Source of the DNA: Bacteroides oleiciplenus YIT 12058
Lineage (GTDB): Bacteria; Bacteroidota; Bacteroidia; Bacteroidales; Bacteroidaceae
DNA length: 64,000 nt
Reading direction: 5' to 3'
Assembly (NCBI RefSeq): GCF_000315485.1
Contig: NZ_JH992943.1
Coordinates: 391,594-455,593 of the forward strand
Shown here: positions 16,251-26,682 of the stretch, one piece after another
Layout: each line of letters begins with the position of its first letter
Numbering within the stretch: the stretch's first letter is position 1
Notes under the pieces: generated by a model
Told to the model about the DNA's origin: nothing
Seen by the model: only the letters and a program-made list of their open reading frames with translations
The model's database searches: none
Position numbers and translations under genes: made by a program

Positions 16251-19200
16251 ATGGAACGAATGAAAGCTGAACGCTGTATAGCCAATCCGTTATTCTTTCT
16301 GTTACTGAGTATTGTTGTCCTTGCTTCCTGCACAAGCAGCAAGAAAGACATTGTTCCTTCCGCCGAATACGCTCCTTACGTGAACGCATATACCGGAGGA
16401 GTTATCTCGCAGACTTCGAACATCCGCATAGAGCTGACGCAAGACCAGCCTATGGTGGATTTAAATAATGAACTGAAAGAAAATCCGTTCAGCTTCTCCC
16501 CCTCCCTGAAGGGTAAAGCGTATTGGGTCAGCAACAATACGATTGAATTCGTCCCCGAAGCGGGTATCCTGAAACCGGGGCAGTTCTATGAAGGTACCTT
16601 CCAGCTGGGCAAATTTGTAGAAGTGGACAGCCGCCTGAAGGAATTTAAGTTTTCTTTCCGCGTGCAGAAACCCAATTTCTCTCTCAACATCGAGCCACTG
16701 ACGACAGTCGACATTAACAGCCACTCCGAACAGGTGGGTATCAAAGGAGAAATACGCTTCAGTGACGCCGCAAAGAAAGAAGTGGTAGAAAAGATGCTGG
16801 TTGCCGGAAACGGAAAGGGACAGACCTATCCGGTAAACATCACCCCTACAGATAATCTGACACGCTATCAATTCGAGATTATCGGTATTCCCCGTGAAGA
16901 AGAAGATTACGAACTGGAAATAAAAGCAGATGGCACACCCGCAGGCATCGAACGCAAATTGACTGAAAGCGTACTGATTCCTTCAAAAAACAGTTTTCGT
17001 TTTCTTTCTGCCAAACGTATCGAAGAACCGGAAAACGGAATAGAAGTCGTATTCTCCGACCCGGTTTCCACTACACAGGATTTAAAAGGATTGATTGAAA
17101 TCCCGGAAGTATCTACTTCCATCTTCCAGGTAGAAGATAACAAAGTATATATCTACTTTGAAGCGAATCAACTGGCTAAGCTGACATTAAAGGTACACGA
17201 AGGAGTAAAAAACAGCAAAGATAAAGCACTCGGCACCTCCCACTCTATCTCGTTCAGCGAACTGAATCTGAAACCGCAAGTAGAAATGTCTACTTCGGCC
17301 GCTATCCTGCCCGACTCCAAAAGCCTGATTATCCCGTTCCGGGCAGTCAATCTTTATGCAGTGGATTTAAGTGTCATCCGCATTTTTGAAAACAATGTGC
17401 TGATGTTTATGCAGACAAATACCCTTTCGTCTGCCAGCGAACTGCGCCGTTCCGGACGGTTGGTTTACCAGAACACGCTCTGGCTGAGTAAAGACAGTAC
17501 GAAAGATGTACACCGGTGGGAAGACTACTCAATAGACCTTGCCGGACTTATCCGGCAGGAACCGGGAGCCATCTACCGCGTCATTCTCTCTTTTCGCCAA
17601 GAGTATTCGGCATATCCTTGTAGCGGAACTGAGAATCAGGAGATGAGTTTTGCAGATAACACTGCGTCAGAAGGGCTGACAAAAGTCAACGGAAACATTC
17701 TCTTTGAAGAGAACGAGGCGGAATGGGATACACCCGAAGCTTACTTTTATTATAATGGTGGAGTTAAAATGGACTGGAGCCAGTATGACTGGAGACAACG
17801 CAATAATCCCTGTCATCCCTCCTATTATATGGACTCCGACCGGGCAGCGTCCTGCAATGTATTCGCTTCGAATATAGGAATGATCGTGAAACGGAATTCC
17901 TTGAACAAGCTCTGGATTGCCGTAAGCAACATTCTGGACACCCAGCCGATGGAAAAAGCGAAAGTAACCGCTTATAACTTCCAACTGCAAGCCATCGGAA
18001 CAGGCGAAACCAACAGTGAAGGTTTTGTGGAAATCACTCCCAAAGGCGTACCTTTCATCCTGGTAGCCGAAGTGGACAAACAGAAAGCATACGTCCGCGT
18101 GGCAGATGGAGAAGAACAATCCGTCAGCCGGTTTGACGTTGGTGGAAAAGATATCCAGAAAGGATTGAAGGGCTTTGTATATGGAGAAAGAGGAGTATGG
18201 AGACCGGGAGATACGCTTCATGTAACCTTTATCTTGGAAGACCGGGAAAAGAGAATTCCGGATAAACATCCCGTAGCACTGGAACTTTATAATCCAAGAG
18301 GCCAGTTCTATACAAAAATGATTTCTACGCAAGGTGTGAATGGCTTCTATACTTTCGATATTCCGACACGGGCAGAAGACCCTACCGGGCTATGGAACGC
18401 ATACGTCAAAGTAGGTGGAACAGCCTTCCACAAGAGTCTCCGCATAGAAACCGTTAAACCGAACCGACTGAAGATTAACCTGAAATTACCCGATAACGTC
18501 ATTCAGGCCTCAGTAAAAGAAATGCCGGTAGTCCTTTCTTCCACATGGTTGACGGGAGCCACGGCATCCAGATTAAAGACCAAAGTAGAAATGTCCCTGT
18601 CGAGGGTAAACACGCAATTCAAGAATTACAGCCAATACATCTTCAATAACCCGGCAACAGAATTTACCACCGTGAAGAATGATGTATTCGACGGTACACT
18701 CGATGCAGAAGGAAAAGCTGCTTTCACTTTGAAACTGCCATCTGCTACGAATGCACCGGGTATGCTGAATGCAACCCTGACAAGCCGTGTATTCGAGCCA
18801 GGAGGAGATGCCAGTATACATAGTCAGACTATTCCGTTCTCCCCCTTCTCTTCTTATGTAGGCATCAACCTGAACCAGCCGAAGGGAAAATACATAGAAA
18901 CAGACCAAGACCATGTATTCGACATCGTCACAGTGAACGCGGAAGGTCAATTGGTGAACCGTTCCAACCTGGAATACAGAATCTACCGCGTCTCCTGGAG
19001 TTGGTGGTGGGAGAATCGGGAAGAATCGTTCGGCACATACATAAACAGCAGTTCCATCACTCCCGTGGCCAGTGGAAACATCCAGACCACCGGTGGAAAA
19101 GCGACTTTCAAATTCCGGGTTAACTATCCGGATTGGGGACGCTACCTGGTATATGTAAAGGACAAAGAGAGTGGGCACGCCACCGGCGGAACCGTTTATA

Positions 19201-21869
19201 TTGACTGGCCCGACTGGCGTGGACGTTCAAGCAAGACTGACCCTAGCGGTATCAAGATGCTGGCTTTCTCACTGGATAAGGAGTCTTACGAGATCGGCGA
19301 AACGGCAACCGCCATCATCCCTGCCGCCGCAGGAGGACGCGCGCTGGTCTCTCTGGAAAACGGTTCAACTGTATTGCAACGCGAATGGATGGATGTTTCC
19401 AGCAACGGAGATACCAAATATACTTTCAAAGTAACTCCGGAAATGGCTCCGAATGTTTACCTGCACATCAGCCTGTTGCAGCCGCATGCACAGACGGTGA
19501 ACGATTTGCCGATACGTATGTACGGTGTTGTTCCGGTATTGGTGACCAATAAGCAAACCATACTGCAACCTCAGATTAAAATGCCGGAAGTGCTGCGTCC
19601 GGAAACAGACTTCAATGTAACCGTCAGTGAAAAGAGCGGTAAACCGATGACGTATACACTGGCTATCGTGGACGACGGATTACTTGACCTGACAAACTTC
19701 AAGACACCCGACCCGTGGAATGATTTCTATGCCCGCGAGGCACTGGGCATCCGAACCTGGGATATGTATGACGATGTGCTCGGAGCTTCGGCAGGACGTT
19801 ACAGTTCTCTGTTCAGCACAGGTGGTGACGAAACATTGAAACCTGCCGATGCGAAAGCAAACCGTTTCAAACCGGTAGTCAAATTCGTCGGTCCATTCTA
19901 TCTGGATAAAGGTAAACAAAAAACGCATACGCTGAAACTGCCCATGTATGTAGGTTCCGTCCGCACAATGGTAGTTGCCGGACAGGACGGAGCTTACGGA
20001 AAGGCGGAAAAGACATCGTTTGTACGGACACCGTTAATGCTATTGTCTACACTTCCCCGTGTACTGAGCACACAGGAGGAAATCACGGTTCCGGTGAATG
20101 TCTTTGCGATGGAAAAAGAAGTGAAGAATGTAATGGTATCTATTCAGGCAATCGGCGGCGGTGTGCAAATTGTAGGCAATAAACAACAGTCCATCACTTT
20201 TGCCCAACCGGGTGACCAGCTTACATTCTTCAAAATCAAGACAGGCAGCCAAACCGGAAAAGCAACTATCCATCTGACTGCCAATGGTGACGGAAAACAG
20301 ACGAAAGAAACGATTGAAATAGAAGTAAGGAATCCGAATCCGGCAGTCACTCTGCGCACCAGCAAATGGGTGGAAGGCGGAGAAAGTGTAACCATTCCGT
20401 ATAGTTTGAATAACGCATCTCCGGCAAACAGTCGTCTGTTGTTGGAAGTTTCGCGCATACCTTCGGTGGACATCAGTCGACGATTCGACTTCCTATACAA
20501 CTATCAGCACCATTGCACAGAGCAACTGACTTCGAAAGTATTGCCGTTGCTGTTTGTCAGCCAGTTCAAAGCCATAGACAGTGAAGAAGCTGAAAAGATA
20601 AAAGCCAATATACAGGAAGGCATCCGGCAGATTTACTCCCGACAACTTCCTAACGGTGGGTTTGTCTACTGGCCGGGAAATGCGGTGGCTGACGAGTGGA
20701 TCACTTCTTATACAGGTATGTTCCTCGTGCTGGCACAAGAAAAAGGCTATGCCGTTCATCCGAATGTGCTGAATAAATGGAAGCGCTTCCAGCGTGCCGC
20801 CGCCCAGAACTGGCGGATGCCGGAACAGAATGACAGTTGGATGTACTGGCAATCTGGATTGCAACAGGCTTACAGGCTATATACATTAGCATTGGCAAGC
20901 GCCCCGGAACAGGGAGCCATGAACCGGATGAAGGAACAAGCCAACCTGTCGTTGCAAGCCAAATGGAGACTGGCGGCAGCATATGCCCTGACGGGTAAGA
21001 CGAAGCCGGCAGAGGAATTGACATTCAATGCGGAAACGACCGTGAAGCCCTATTCTTCACAAAACTTCATCTACGGTTCATACGATCGTGACGAGGCGAT
21101 GATACTGGAAACCCTGCTTTTGCTGCACAAAGACCAGGCTGCCCTGCAACAAGCCAAGAAGGTTTCGCAGAATCTGGCAGATGAAAATTGGTTCAGCACA
21201 CAATCCACAGCTTTCTCACTGATGGCAATGGGACGCCTGGCGGAGAAACTTTCAGGCACACTGGATTTCACCTGGAACTGGAACGGAAAGCAACAACCTG
21301 CCGTGAAATCGGCTAAGGCTGTATTTGAAAAGGAACTGGCGACCACTCCGGCAGTGGGAAATGTGACAGTGAAGAATCAAGGAAAGGGAGCATTGAATGT
21401 GGATTTCATTACGCGTACCCAGTTAGTCAACGATACGCTACCTGCAATTTCCAATAATCTCCGTCTGGACGTGAAATATACGGATATGAACGGAGCGACT
21501 ATAGCCATAGATGACATCAGACAAGGTACGGACTTTATGGCTGTCATCACCGTAGGTAATATCAGTGGGACTACCGGATACAGTAACCTGGCGTTAACGC
21601 ATATCATTCCGTCAGGTTGGGAGATTTACAACGAACGCTTCATAACTCCGGAAGCCACTCCGACGCGCAATTATACCTATCAGGATATTCGCGACGACCG
21701 TGTACTGACTTACTTTGACCTGCAACGCAGCGAACTGAAAAAGTTTACCGTAAGGCTGCAAGCCACGTATGCCGGTAATTTTGTTCTGCCTGCTATCCAG
21801 TGCGAAGCAATGTATGACGCTTCGGCACAGGCACGGACAAAGGCGGGAAGGACAACGGTAAGCCGTTAA
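16251..21869 (+). CDS. Bacterial alpha-2-macroglobulin lipoprotein
   Basis: A 1872-residue envelope protein that traps proteases. The lipobox is VLASC with Cys27 as the lipidated residue; a second in-frame Met (codon 4) could also be the start. The chain consists of repeated MG-type beta-sandwich domains, the bait region, and a thioester domain: the CTEQ motif is at Cys1422-Gln1425, in NYQHHCTEQLTSK, so the thioester is intact. The C-terminal part (about 1650-1872) resembles the receptor-binding-like domain. The next gene is PBP1C 9 bp downstream; this pairing matches E. coli yfhM-pbpC and is thought to guard the periplasm when the wall is breached. Confidence 0.95.
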   Translation: MERMKAERCIANPLFFLLLSIVVLASCTSSKKDIVPSAEYAPYVNAYTGGVISQTSNIRIELTQDQPMVDLNNELKENPFSFSPSLKGKAYWVSNNTIEFVPEAGILKPGQFYEGTFQLGKFVEVDSRLKEFKFSFRVQKPNFSLNIEPLTTVDINSHSEQVGIKGEIRFSDAAKKEVVEKMLVAGNGKGQTYPVNITPTDNLTRYQFEIIGIPREEEDYELEIKADGTPAGIERKLTESVLIPSKNSFRFLSAKRIEEPENGIEVVFSDPVSTTQDLKGLIEIPEVSTSIFQVEDNKVYIYFEANQLAKLTLKVHEGVKNSKDKALGTSHSISFSELNLKPQVEMSTSAAILPDSKSLIIPFRAVNLYAVDLSVIRIFENNVLMFMQTNTLSSASELRRSGRLVYQNTLWLSKDSTKDVHRWEDYSIDLAGLIRQEPGAIYRVILSFRQEYSAYPCSGTENQEMSFADNTASEGLTKVNGNILFEENEAEWDTPEAYFYYNGGVKMDWSQYDWRQRNNPCHPSYYMDSDRAASCNVFASNIGMIVKRNSLNKLWIAVSNILDTQPMEKAKVTAYNFQLQAIGTGETNSEGFVEITPKGVPFILVAEVDKQKAYVRVADGEEQSVSRFDVGGKDIQKGLKGFVYGERGVWRPGDTLHVTFILEDREKRIPDKHPVALELYNPRGQFYTKMISTQGVNGFYTFDIPTRAEDPTGLWNAYVKVGGTAFHKSLRIETVKPNRLKINLKLPDNVIQASVKEMPVVLSSTWLTGATASRLKTKVEMSLSRVNTQFKNYSQYIFNNPATEFTTVKNDVFDGTLDAEGKAAFTLKLPSATNAPGMLNATLTSRVFEPGGDASIHSQTIPFSPFSSYVGINLNQPKGKYIETDQDHVFDIVTVNAEGQLVNRSNLEYRIYRVSWSWWWENREESFGTYINSSSITPVASGNIQTTGGKATFKFRVNYPDWGRYLVYVKDKESGHATGGTVYIDWPDWRGRSSKTDPSGIKMLAFSLDKESYEIGETATAIIPAAAGGRALVSLENGSTVLQREWMDVSSNGDTKYTFKVTPEMAPNVYLHISLLQPHAQTVNDLPIRMYGVVPVLVTNKQTILQPQIKMPEVLRPETDFNVTVSEKSGKPMTYTLAIVDDGLLDLTNFKTPDPWNDFYAREALGIRTWDMYDDVLGASAGRYSSLFSTGGDETLKPADAKANRFKPVVKFVGPFYLDKGKQKTHTLKLPMYVGSVRTMVVAGQDGAYGKAEKTSFVRTPLMLLSTLPRVLSTQEEITVPVNVFAMEKEVKNVMVSIQAIGGGVQIVGNKQQSITFAQPGDQLTFFKIKTGSQTGKATIHLTANGDGKQTKETIEIEVRNPNPAVTLRTSKWVEGGESVTIPYSLNNASPANSRLLLEVSRIPSVDISRRFDFLYNYQHHCTEQLTSKVLPLLFVSQFKAIDSEEAEKIKANIQEGIRQIYSRQLPNGGFVYWPGNAVADEWITSYTGMFLVLAQEKGYAVHPNVLNKWKRFQRAAAQNWRMPEQNDSWMYWQSGLQQAYRLYTLALASAPEQGAMNRMKEQANLSLQAKWRLAAAYALTGKTKPAEELTFNAETTVKPYSSQNFIYGSYDRDEAMILETLLLLHKDQAALQQAKKVSQNLADENWFSTQSTAFSLMAMGRLAEKLSGTLDFTWNWNGKQQPAVKSAKAVFEKELATTPAVGNVTVKNQGKGALNVDFITRTQLVNDTLPAISNNLRLDVKYTDMNGATIAIDDIRQGTDFMAVITVGNISGTTGYSNLALTHIIPSGWEIYNERFITPEATPTRNYTYQDIRDDRVLTYFDLQRSELKKFTVRLQATYAGNFVLPAIQCEAMYDASAQARTKAGRTTVSR

Positions 21870-21878
21870 AGTAGTTTC

Positions 21879-24203
21879 ATGGGAGCCAGGATTATCAATT
21901 TATTCAAACATCTGTCTATCACCGGAAAAGTAATACTCAGCACGATTACAATTCTGGTGATAGCCTATATATTTTGTCTCCCCAAAGAATTATTCCATGT
22001 CCCCTACTCTACCGTCGTTGCCGACCGTAACGGAGAATTATTGGGTGCACGCATTGCCTCCGACGGTCAATGGCGTTTCCCGCCCCGAAGCACTACACCG
22101 GAAAAGATAAAGCAATGCTTGATTATGTTTGAAGACAGGCATTTCTATCACCATTGGGGTGTCAACCCTTTTGCTACCGGAAGGGCCGCCTGGCAAAACC
22201 TGAAAAACAAACGTGTCGTCAGCGGAGGAAGTACCCTCACGATGCAAACCATCCGGCTGGCAAGAAATGAATCGCGCACCTTCGGAGAGAAATTCATTGA
22301 AATGATTCTGGCTACCCGCCTCGAATTCCGTGCTTCGAAAGAAGAAATCCTATCGATGTATGTCTCACACGCCCCGTTCGGCGGAAATGTTGTAGGGCTG
22401 GATGCCGCCGCATGGAGATACTTCGGACATTCTGCGGAAGATTTGTCGTGGGCAGAAGCTGCCATGCTGGCTGTGCTTCCCAATGCACCTTCTATGATTC
22501 ATCTTTCAAAGGCACGCCAGGCATTACTTGAAAAGCGTAACAGACTCCTGAAACAGTTATATAAGAAAGAAGTGATAGATGAATCGGCTTATGAGCTAGC
22601 TGTCAGTGAACCACTTCCCGAAGAACCACATTCGTTGCCACAAGTAGCTCCACATCTCGTCAGCCGCTTCTATCAGGAACGCAACGGGAAGTATTCCGTA
22701 TCGACCATTGACAGGGGCATCCAGACCCAGATTGAAAGTCTGGCCGAACGATGGAGCAACGAATTCAACCGGAGCGATATACGCAATCTGGCAATCCTGG
22801 TGATTAACATACGGACCAATCAAGTAGTAGCCTATTGCGGGAATGTCAATTTTGAGCGCAAACAGGCAGGGAACCAAGTGGATGTCATCCAGGCTCCCAG
22901 AAGTACGGGAAGCATTCTAAAACCATTCCTCTACTATGCGATGTTGCAGGAAGGCACTCTGCTACCAGATATGTTATTACCCGATATACCGGTTAATATC
23001 AATGGCTTCACTCCCCAGAACTTCAATTTGCAGTTTGAGGGGGCGGTTCCTGCATCAGAAGCGCTTGCACGGTCGCTGAATATTCCGGCTGTCACGATGC
23101 TGCAAAAATATGGAGTTCCGAAGTTTCATAATTTCTTGCGACAAGCAGGATTTAAGACGATTAACCGTCCTGCCTCCCATTACGGACTATCACTGATTCT
23201 GGGCGGTGCAGAAGCTACACTATGGGATGTGACGAGTGCATACGCCAATATGGGACGGAGTTTGCTGCAACTTCCACAAGAAAAATGCAGTTTACTGCTT
23301 GCCTCTCCTCTGGAAAAGGAAGGTACTGTAACAGATCTTTTTCAACCCGGTGCCGTATGGCAAACCTTTGATGCCCTGACCGAAGTCAACCGCCCCGAAG
23401 AAATAGACTGGAAATCCATCCCCTCCATGCACCCCATTGCCTGGAAAACCGGGACAAGTTATGGTTTCCGCGATGCCTGGGCCGTCGGAGTTACCCCCGA
23501 ATATGCGGTAGGCGTATGGGTGGGAAACGCAACAGGAGAAGGGAAACCCGGTCTTGTAGGAGCACGGACAGCAGGTCCGGTGTTGTTCGACACATTCAAT
23601 ATGCTCCCTGCATCACGATGGTTCAAACGACCGGGAAGCATCTTTGTCAAAGCAGAAATATGCCGGAAATCAGGGTATCTGAAAAGTAGGTTCTGCGAAG
23701 AGACAGACACTCTGCCCGTTCTTCCTGCAGGACTCAAAACAGAAGTCTGTCCCTATCATCATCTCATCACTTTATCGGCCGATGAAACCCTGCGTATTTA
23801 TGAAAATTGCGCCAATACAGAACCTACCATCCAGAAATCATGGTTCACCTTGCCGCCCGTATGGGAATGGTATTATAAACAGCATCATCCGGAGTACAAA
23901 CCACTCCCCCCCTTCAAGCCGGGTTGTGGAGAAGACGCCCTCCAGCAAATGCAGTTCATCTATCCGCCAATGAATGCCCGCATCGCACTACCCCGGCAAA
24001 TGGATGGAAGCAAAGGTTTCATCACCGTCGAACTGGCACACAGTAATCCCGGCACTACCATCTATTGGCATCTCGACAACAGTTATCTGACTCAAACGCA
24101 GGACTTTCATAAAATTTCCTTGCAACCTAAACCGGGGAAGCATTCGCTGACTGCCGTAGATGACGCAGGGAATACGGTTTCTACGACTTTCTTTGTGGAA
24201 TAA
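21879..24203 (+). CDS. pbpC: Penicillin-binding protein 1C
   Basis: A 774-residue bifunctional peptidoglycan synthase in the inner membrane with one anchor (about 15-33). GT51 glycosyltransferase motifs: EDRHFYHHWGVNP (catalytic Glu85) and GGSTLTMQ (about 115-122). Transpeptidase motifs: SxxK as Ser345-Lys348 in STGSILKP, SLN in ARSLNIPA and KTGTS at 523-527. The C-terminal BiPBP_C domain (about 690-774, TIYWHLDNSYL) is specific to PBP1C. It follows the alpha-2-macroglobulin gene as in other bacteria. Confidence 0.95.
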   Translation: MGARIINLFKHLSITGKVILSTITILVIAYIFCLPKELFHVPYSTVVADRNGELLGARIASDGQWRFPPRSTTPEKIKQCLIMFEDRHFYHHWGVNPFATGRAAWQNLKNKRVVSGGSTLTMQTIRLARNESRTFGEKFIEMILATRLEFRASKEEILSMYVSHAPFGGNVVGLDAAAWRYFGHSAEDLSWAEAAMLAVLPNAPSMIHLSKARQALLEKRNRLLKQLYKKEVIDESAYELAVSEPLPEEPHSLPQVAPHLVSRFYQERNGKYSVSTIDRGIQTQIESLAERWSNEFNRSDIRNLAILVINIRTNQVVAYCGNVNFERKQAGNQVDVIQAPRSTGSILKPFLYYAMLQEGTLLPDMLLPDIPVNINGFTPQNFNLQFEGAVPASEALARSLNIPAVTMLQKYGVPKFHNFLRQAGFKTINRPASHYGLSLILGGAEATLWDVTSAYANMGRSLLQLPQEKCSLLLASPLEKEGTVTDLFQPGAVWQTFDALTEVNRPEEIDWKSIPSMHPIAWKTGTSYGFRDAWAVGVTPEYAVGVWVGNATGEGKPGLVGARTAGPVLFDTFNMLPASRWFKRPGSIFVKAEICRKSGYLKSRFCEETDTLPVLPAGLKTEVCPYHHLITLSADETLRIYENCANTEPTIQKSWFTLPPVWEWYYKQHHPEYKPLPPFKPGCGEDALQQMQFIYPPMNARIALPRQMDGSKGFITVELAHSNPGTTIYWHLDNSYLTQTQDFHKISLQPKPGKHSLTAVDDAGNTVSTTFFVE

Positions 24204-24572
24204 ATTAAGTAAACCATACTATTTAATCAGAGTTCATTATAAGATGTATTTATCTGGTGTACTACTACGTTGCTGTAACCTTACTACTTTTCTTTCCAGA
24301 TTTAAATTAGCAACAAGCTTAGCAATCGCCCCAACACTAAAGCAGAAACCCTACATCAGAGCAAATTTTAGGCTTTTTAAAGAAAATACCTAAAAAGAGT
24401 GAGTGCTTTGTTGCTAAAAAGTGCCTACATTTGTACCCCGAAACAGTGCGGCAAAAAACACCTTTTTCCGAAAAACAACCCCACCGCTTATATAAGTGAA
24501 CATTGTTTTTCGTATATTTGTTAAATCTTAGAAGCGACAAGCTTTAATCAATTTATTAATACCAAATAAGTT
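24204..24572. other. Intergenic region with inverted repeats and two promoter-like boxes
   Basis: No gene is seen here. TTAGCAACAA at 24307-24316 is the perfect complement of TTGTTGCTAA at 24408-24417; inside them TTTTAGG (24366-24372) pairs with CCTAAAA (24389-24395). Two TAnnTTTG boxes are present: TACATTTG at 24426-24433 and TATATTTG at 24513-24520, the latter closest to the next gene. The first box would give a leader of about 140 nt. Confidence 0.5.
24513..24520 (+). promoter_or_regulatory. Bacteroides -7 promoter box (TATATTTG)
   Basis: TAnnTTTG match 52 bp before the start of the NagB-like gene, with TTGTTTTT a few bases upstream. Confidence 0.55.
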
Positions 24573-26564
24573 ATGAAAACCAATCTTAGTTCTCAAATCA
24601 CTCTCAACAGAGTCTCCCCCAGGTATTACAGACCTGAGAATGCATTTGAAAGGTCAGTACTGACCCGACTTGAAAAAATCCCAACCGACATTTACGAATC
24701 GGCAGAGGAAGGTGCCAACCACATTGCTTGCGATATTGCACAGCTCATCCGCGACAAACAGAAAGCCGGACGTTTCTGTGTATTGGCATTGCCCGGTGGT
24801 AACTCTCCCCGCAACGTATATTCAGCCCTCATCCGTATGCATAAGGAAGAAGGTCTGAGTTTCCGTAATGTTATCATATTCAACCTTTACGAGTATTATC
24901 CGCTTACTTCAGATGCCATCAACAGCAACCTGAACGCCTTGAAAGAGATGTTTCTGGATCATGTTGACATTGATAAGCAAAACATTTTCAGTCCGGACGG
25001 CACCATTCACAAAGATACCATCTTTGAATACTGCCGTCTATACGAACAACGCATGGAAAGTTTTGGTGGCCTGGATGCTGTACTGCTGGGTATCGGGCGC
25101 GTTGGTAACATCGGTTTCAATGAACCGGGTTCCCGTCTGAACTCTACCACTCGCCTGATTTTGCTGGATAATGACTCACGCAATGAGGCATCCAAAATGT
25201 TCGGTAGCATTGAAAGTACTCCTATCAGCTCCATAACAATGGGTGTCTCTACCATATTAAGTGCTAAGAAAATCTATTTGATGGCTTGGGGTGAGGATAA
25301 AGCAAAAATGGTAAAAGAATGTGTGGAAGGCCCGGTAACCGATACCATCCCAGCCTCTTACCTACAAACCCACAACAATGCCCATGTCGTTATCGACCTT
25401 TCTGCTGCGGGTAATTTGACACGTATTCACCGTCCATGGTTAGTTACTTCCTGCGAGTGGAATGATAAACTAATACGCAGTGCCATCGTATGGTTATGCC
25501 AACTGACCGGTAAACCAATTCTGAAACTAACCAACAAGGATTACAACGAAAACGGTCTGAGTGAACTGTTGGCTTTGTTTGGTTCTGCATACAATGTAAA
25601 CATCAAGATATTCAATGACCTGCAACATACCATTACCGGCTGGCCGGGTGGTAAGCCAAATGCAGATGATACGTATCGTCCTGAACGTGCGAAACCGTAT
25701 CCGAAACGTGTAGTTGTGTTCTCTCCACACCCGGATGATGACGTCATCTCCATGGGTGGCACAATCCGCCGTCTGGTAGAGCAAAAACACGACGTACATG
25801 TGGCTTACGAAACTTCCGGTAATATCGCTGTAGGCGATGAAGAAGTAATCCGCTTCCTGCACTTCATCAATGGTTTCAATCAAATTTTCAATAACAGCGA
25901 AGATAAGGTAGTCATTGATAAGTATACGGAAATCCGCAAGTTCCTGAAAGAAAAGAAAGACGGTGACATTGATACTCGTGACATCCTGACCATCAAAGGT
26001 TTGATACGCCGTGGTGAAGCGCGTACCGCTTGTACATATAACAACATTCCGTTAGACCACTGCCACTTCCTTGACCTGCCGTTCTACGAAACAGGCCGTA
26101 TTCAGAAAGGTCCGTTAACAGAGGCTGATGTGGAAATTGTACGCAATTTGTTGCGTGAAGTGAAACCTCACCAGATATTCGTTGCCGGTGACCTTGCCGA
26201 CCCGCATGGTACACATCGTGTCTGCACAGATGCAGTATTCGCAGCTATTGATTTGGAAAAGGAAGAAGGTGCCAAATGGTTGAAGGATTGCCGTATATGG
26301 ATGTATCGTGGTGCGTGGGCTGAATGGGAAATTGAAAACATTGAAATGGCAGTACCTATTAGCCCGGAAGAATTGCGTGCAAAGCGTAACTCCATCCTGA
26401 AACACCAGTCTCAGATGGAAAGTGCACCGTTCCTGGGCAATGATGAGCGTCTGTTCTGGCAACGCAGCGAAGACCGCAACCGTGGTACTGCTGCATTGTA
26501 TGACAGCCTCGGTCTGGCATCTTATGAGGCAATGGAGGCATTTGTGGAATATATTCCGCTGTAA
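24573..26564 (+). CDS. NagB-like / PIG-L deacetylase fusion protein
   Basis: A 663-residue two-domain protein. Residues about 40-290 have the fold signature of glucosamine-6-phosphate deaminase (LALPGGNSPRNVY, NIGFNEPGSRLNS). The catalytic positions known from E. coli NagB are changed: the Asp of FNMDEY is Tyr (FNLYEY), and GNDGHIAFNEP reads GRVGNIGFNEP (173-183), so the essential Asp and His are Val and Asn. Residues about 365-640 are a PIG-L/LmbE zinc deacetylase with intact HPDDD (His386-Asp390) and HGTHR. The name glucosamine-6-phosphate deaminase used for such proteins is therefore doubtful; an N-acetyl-sugar deacetylase with a sugar-phosphate-binding domain is more likely. Confidence 0.88.
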   Translation: MKTNLSSQITLNRVSPRYYRPENAFERSVLTRLEKIPTDIYESAEEGANHIACDIAQLIRDKQKAGRFCVLALPGGNSPRNVYSALIRMHKEEGLSFRNVIIFNLYEYYPLTSDAINSNLNALKEMFLDHVDIDKQNIFSPDGTIHKDTIFEYCRLYEQRMESFGGLDAVLLGIGRVGNIGFNEPGSRLNSTTRLILLDNDSRNEASKMFGSIESTPISSITMGVSTILSAKKIYLMAWGEDKAKMVKECVEGPVTDTIPASYLQTHNNAHVVIDLSAAGNLTRIHRPWLVTSCEWNDKLIRSAIVWLCQLTGKPILKLTNKDYNENGLSELLALFGSAYNVNIKIFNDLQHTITGWPGGKPNADDTYRPERAKPYPKRVVVFSPHPDDDVISMGGTIRRLVEQKHDVHVAYETSGNIAVGDEEVIRFLHFINGFNQIFNNSEDKVVIDKYTEIRKFLKEKKDGDIDTRDILTIKGLIRRGEARTACTYNNIPLDHCHFLDLPFYETGRIQKGPLTEADVEIVRNLLREVKPHQIFVAGDLADPHGTHRVCTDAVFAAIDLEKEEGAKWLKDCRIWMYRGAWAEWEIENIEMAVPISPEELRAKRNSILKHQSQMESAPFLGNDERLFWQRSEDRNRGTAALYDSLGLASYEAMEAFVEYIPL

Positions 26565-26587
26565 ATGTTTGCTAAATAGAAATAAAG

Positions 26588-26622
26588 AAGAGTGGGGAGC
26601 TAAGGTTTTCCACTCTTTTTTT
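26588..26622 (+). terminator. Intrinsic terminator after the NagB/PIG-L gene
   Basis: AAGAGTGG (26588-26595) pairs with CCACTCTT (26610-26617), followed by a run of seven T. Confidence 0.88.
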
Positions 26623-26625
26623 ACG

Positions 26626-26633
26626 TACTTTTG
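26626..26633 (+). promoter_or_regulatory. Bacteroides -7 promoter box (TACTTTTG)
   Basis: TAnnTTTG match directly after the terminator and 49 bp before the next start codon. The leader contains three 9-bp units CACAGANNN (26648-26674). Confidence 0.55.
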
Positions 26634-26682
26634 CGGGTAGTCTTCACCACAGAAGACACAGAGTTCACAGAGGGTTTTCGTT

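Noticed and set aside
24573..26564. Functional NagB deaminase
   Set aside because: Catalytic Asp and His of the family are replaced, so the plain name nagB was not used.
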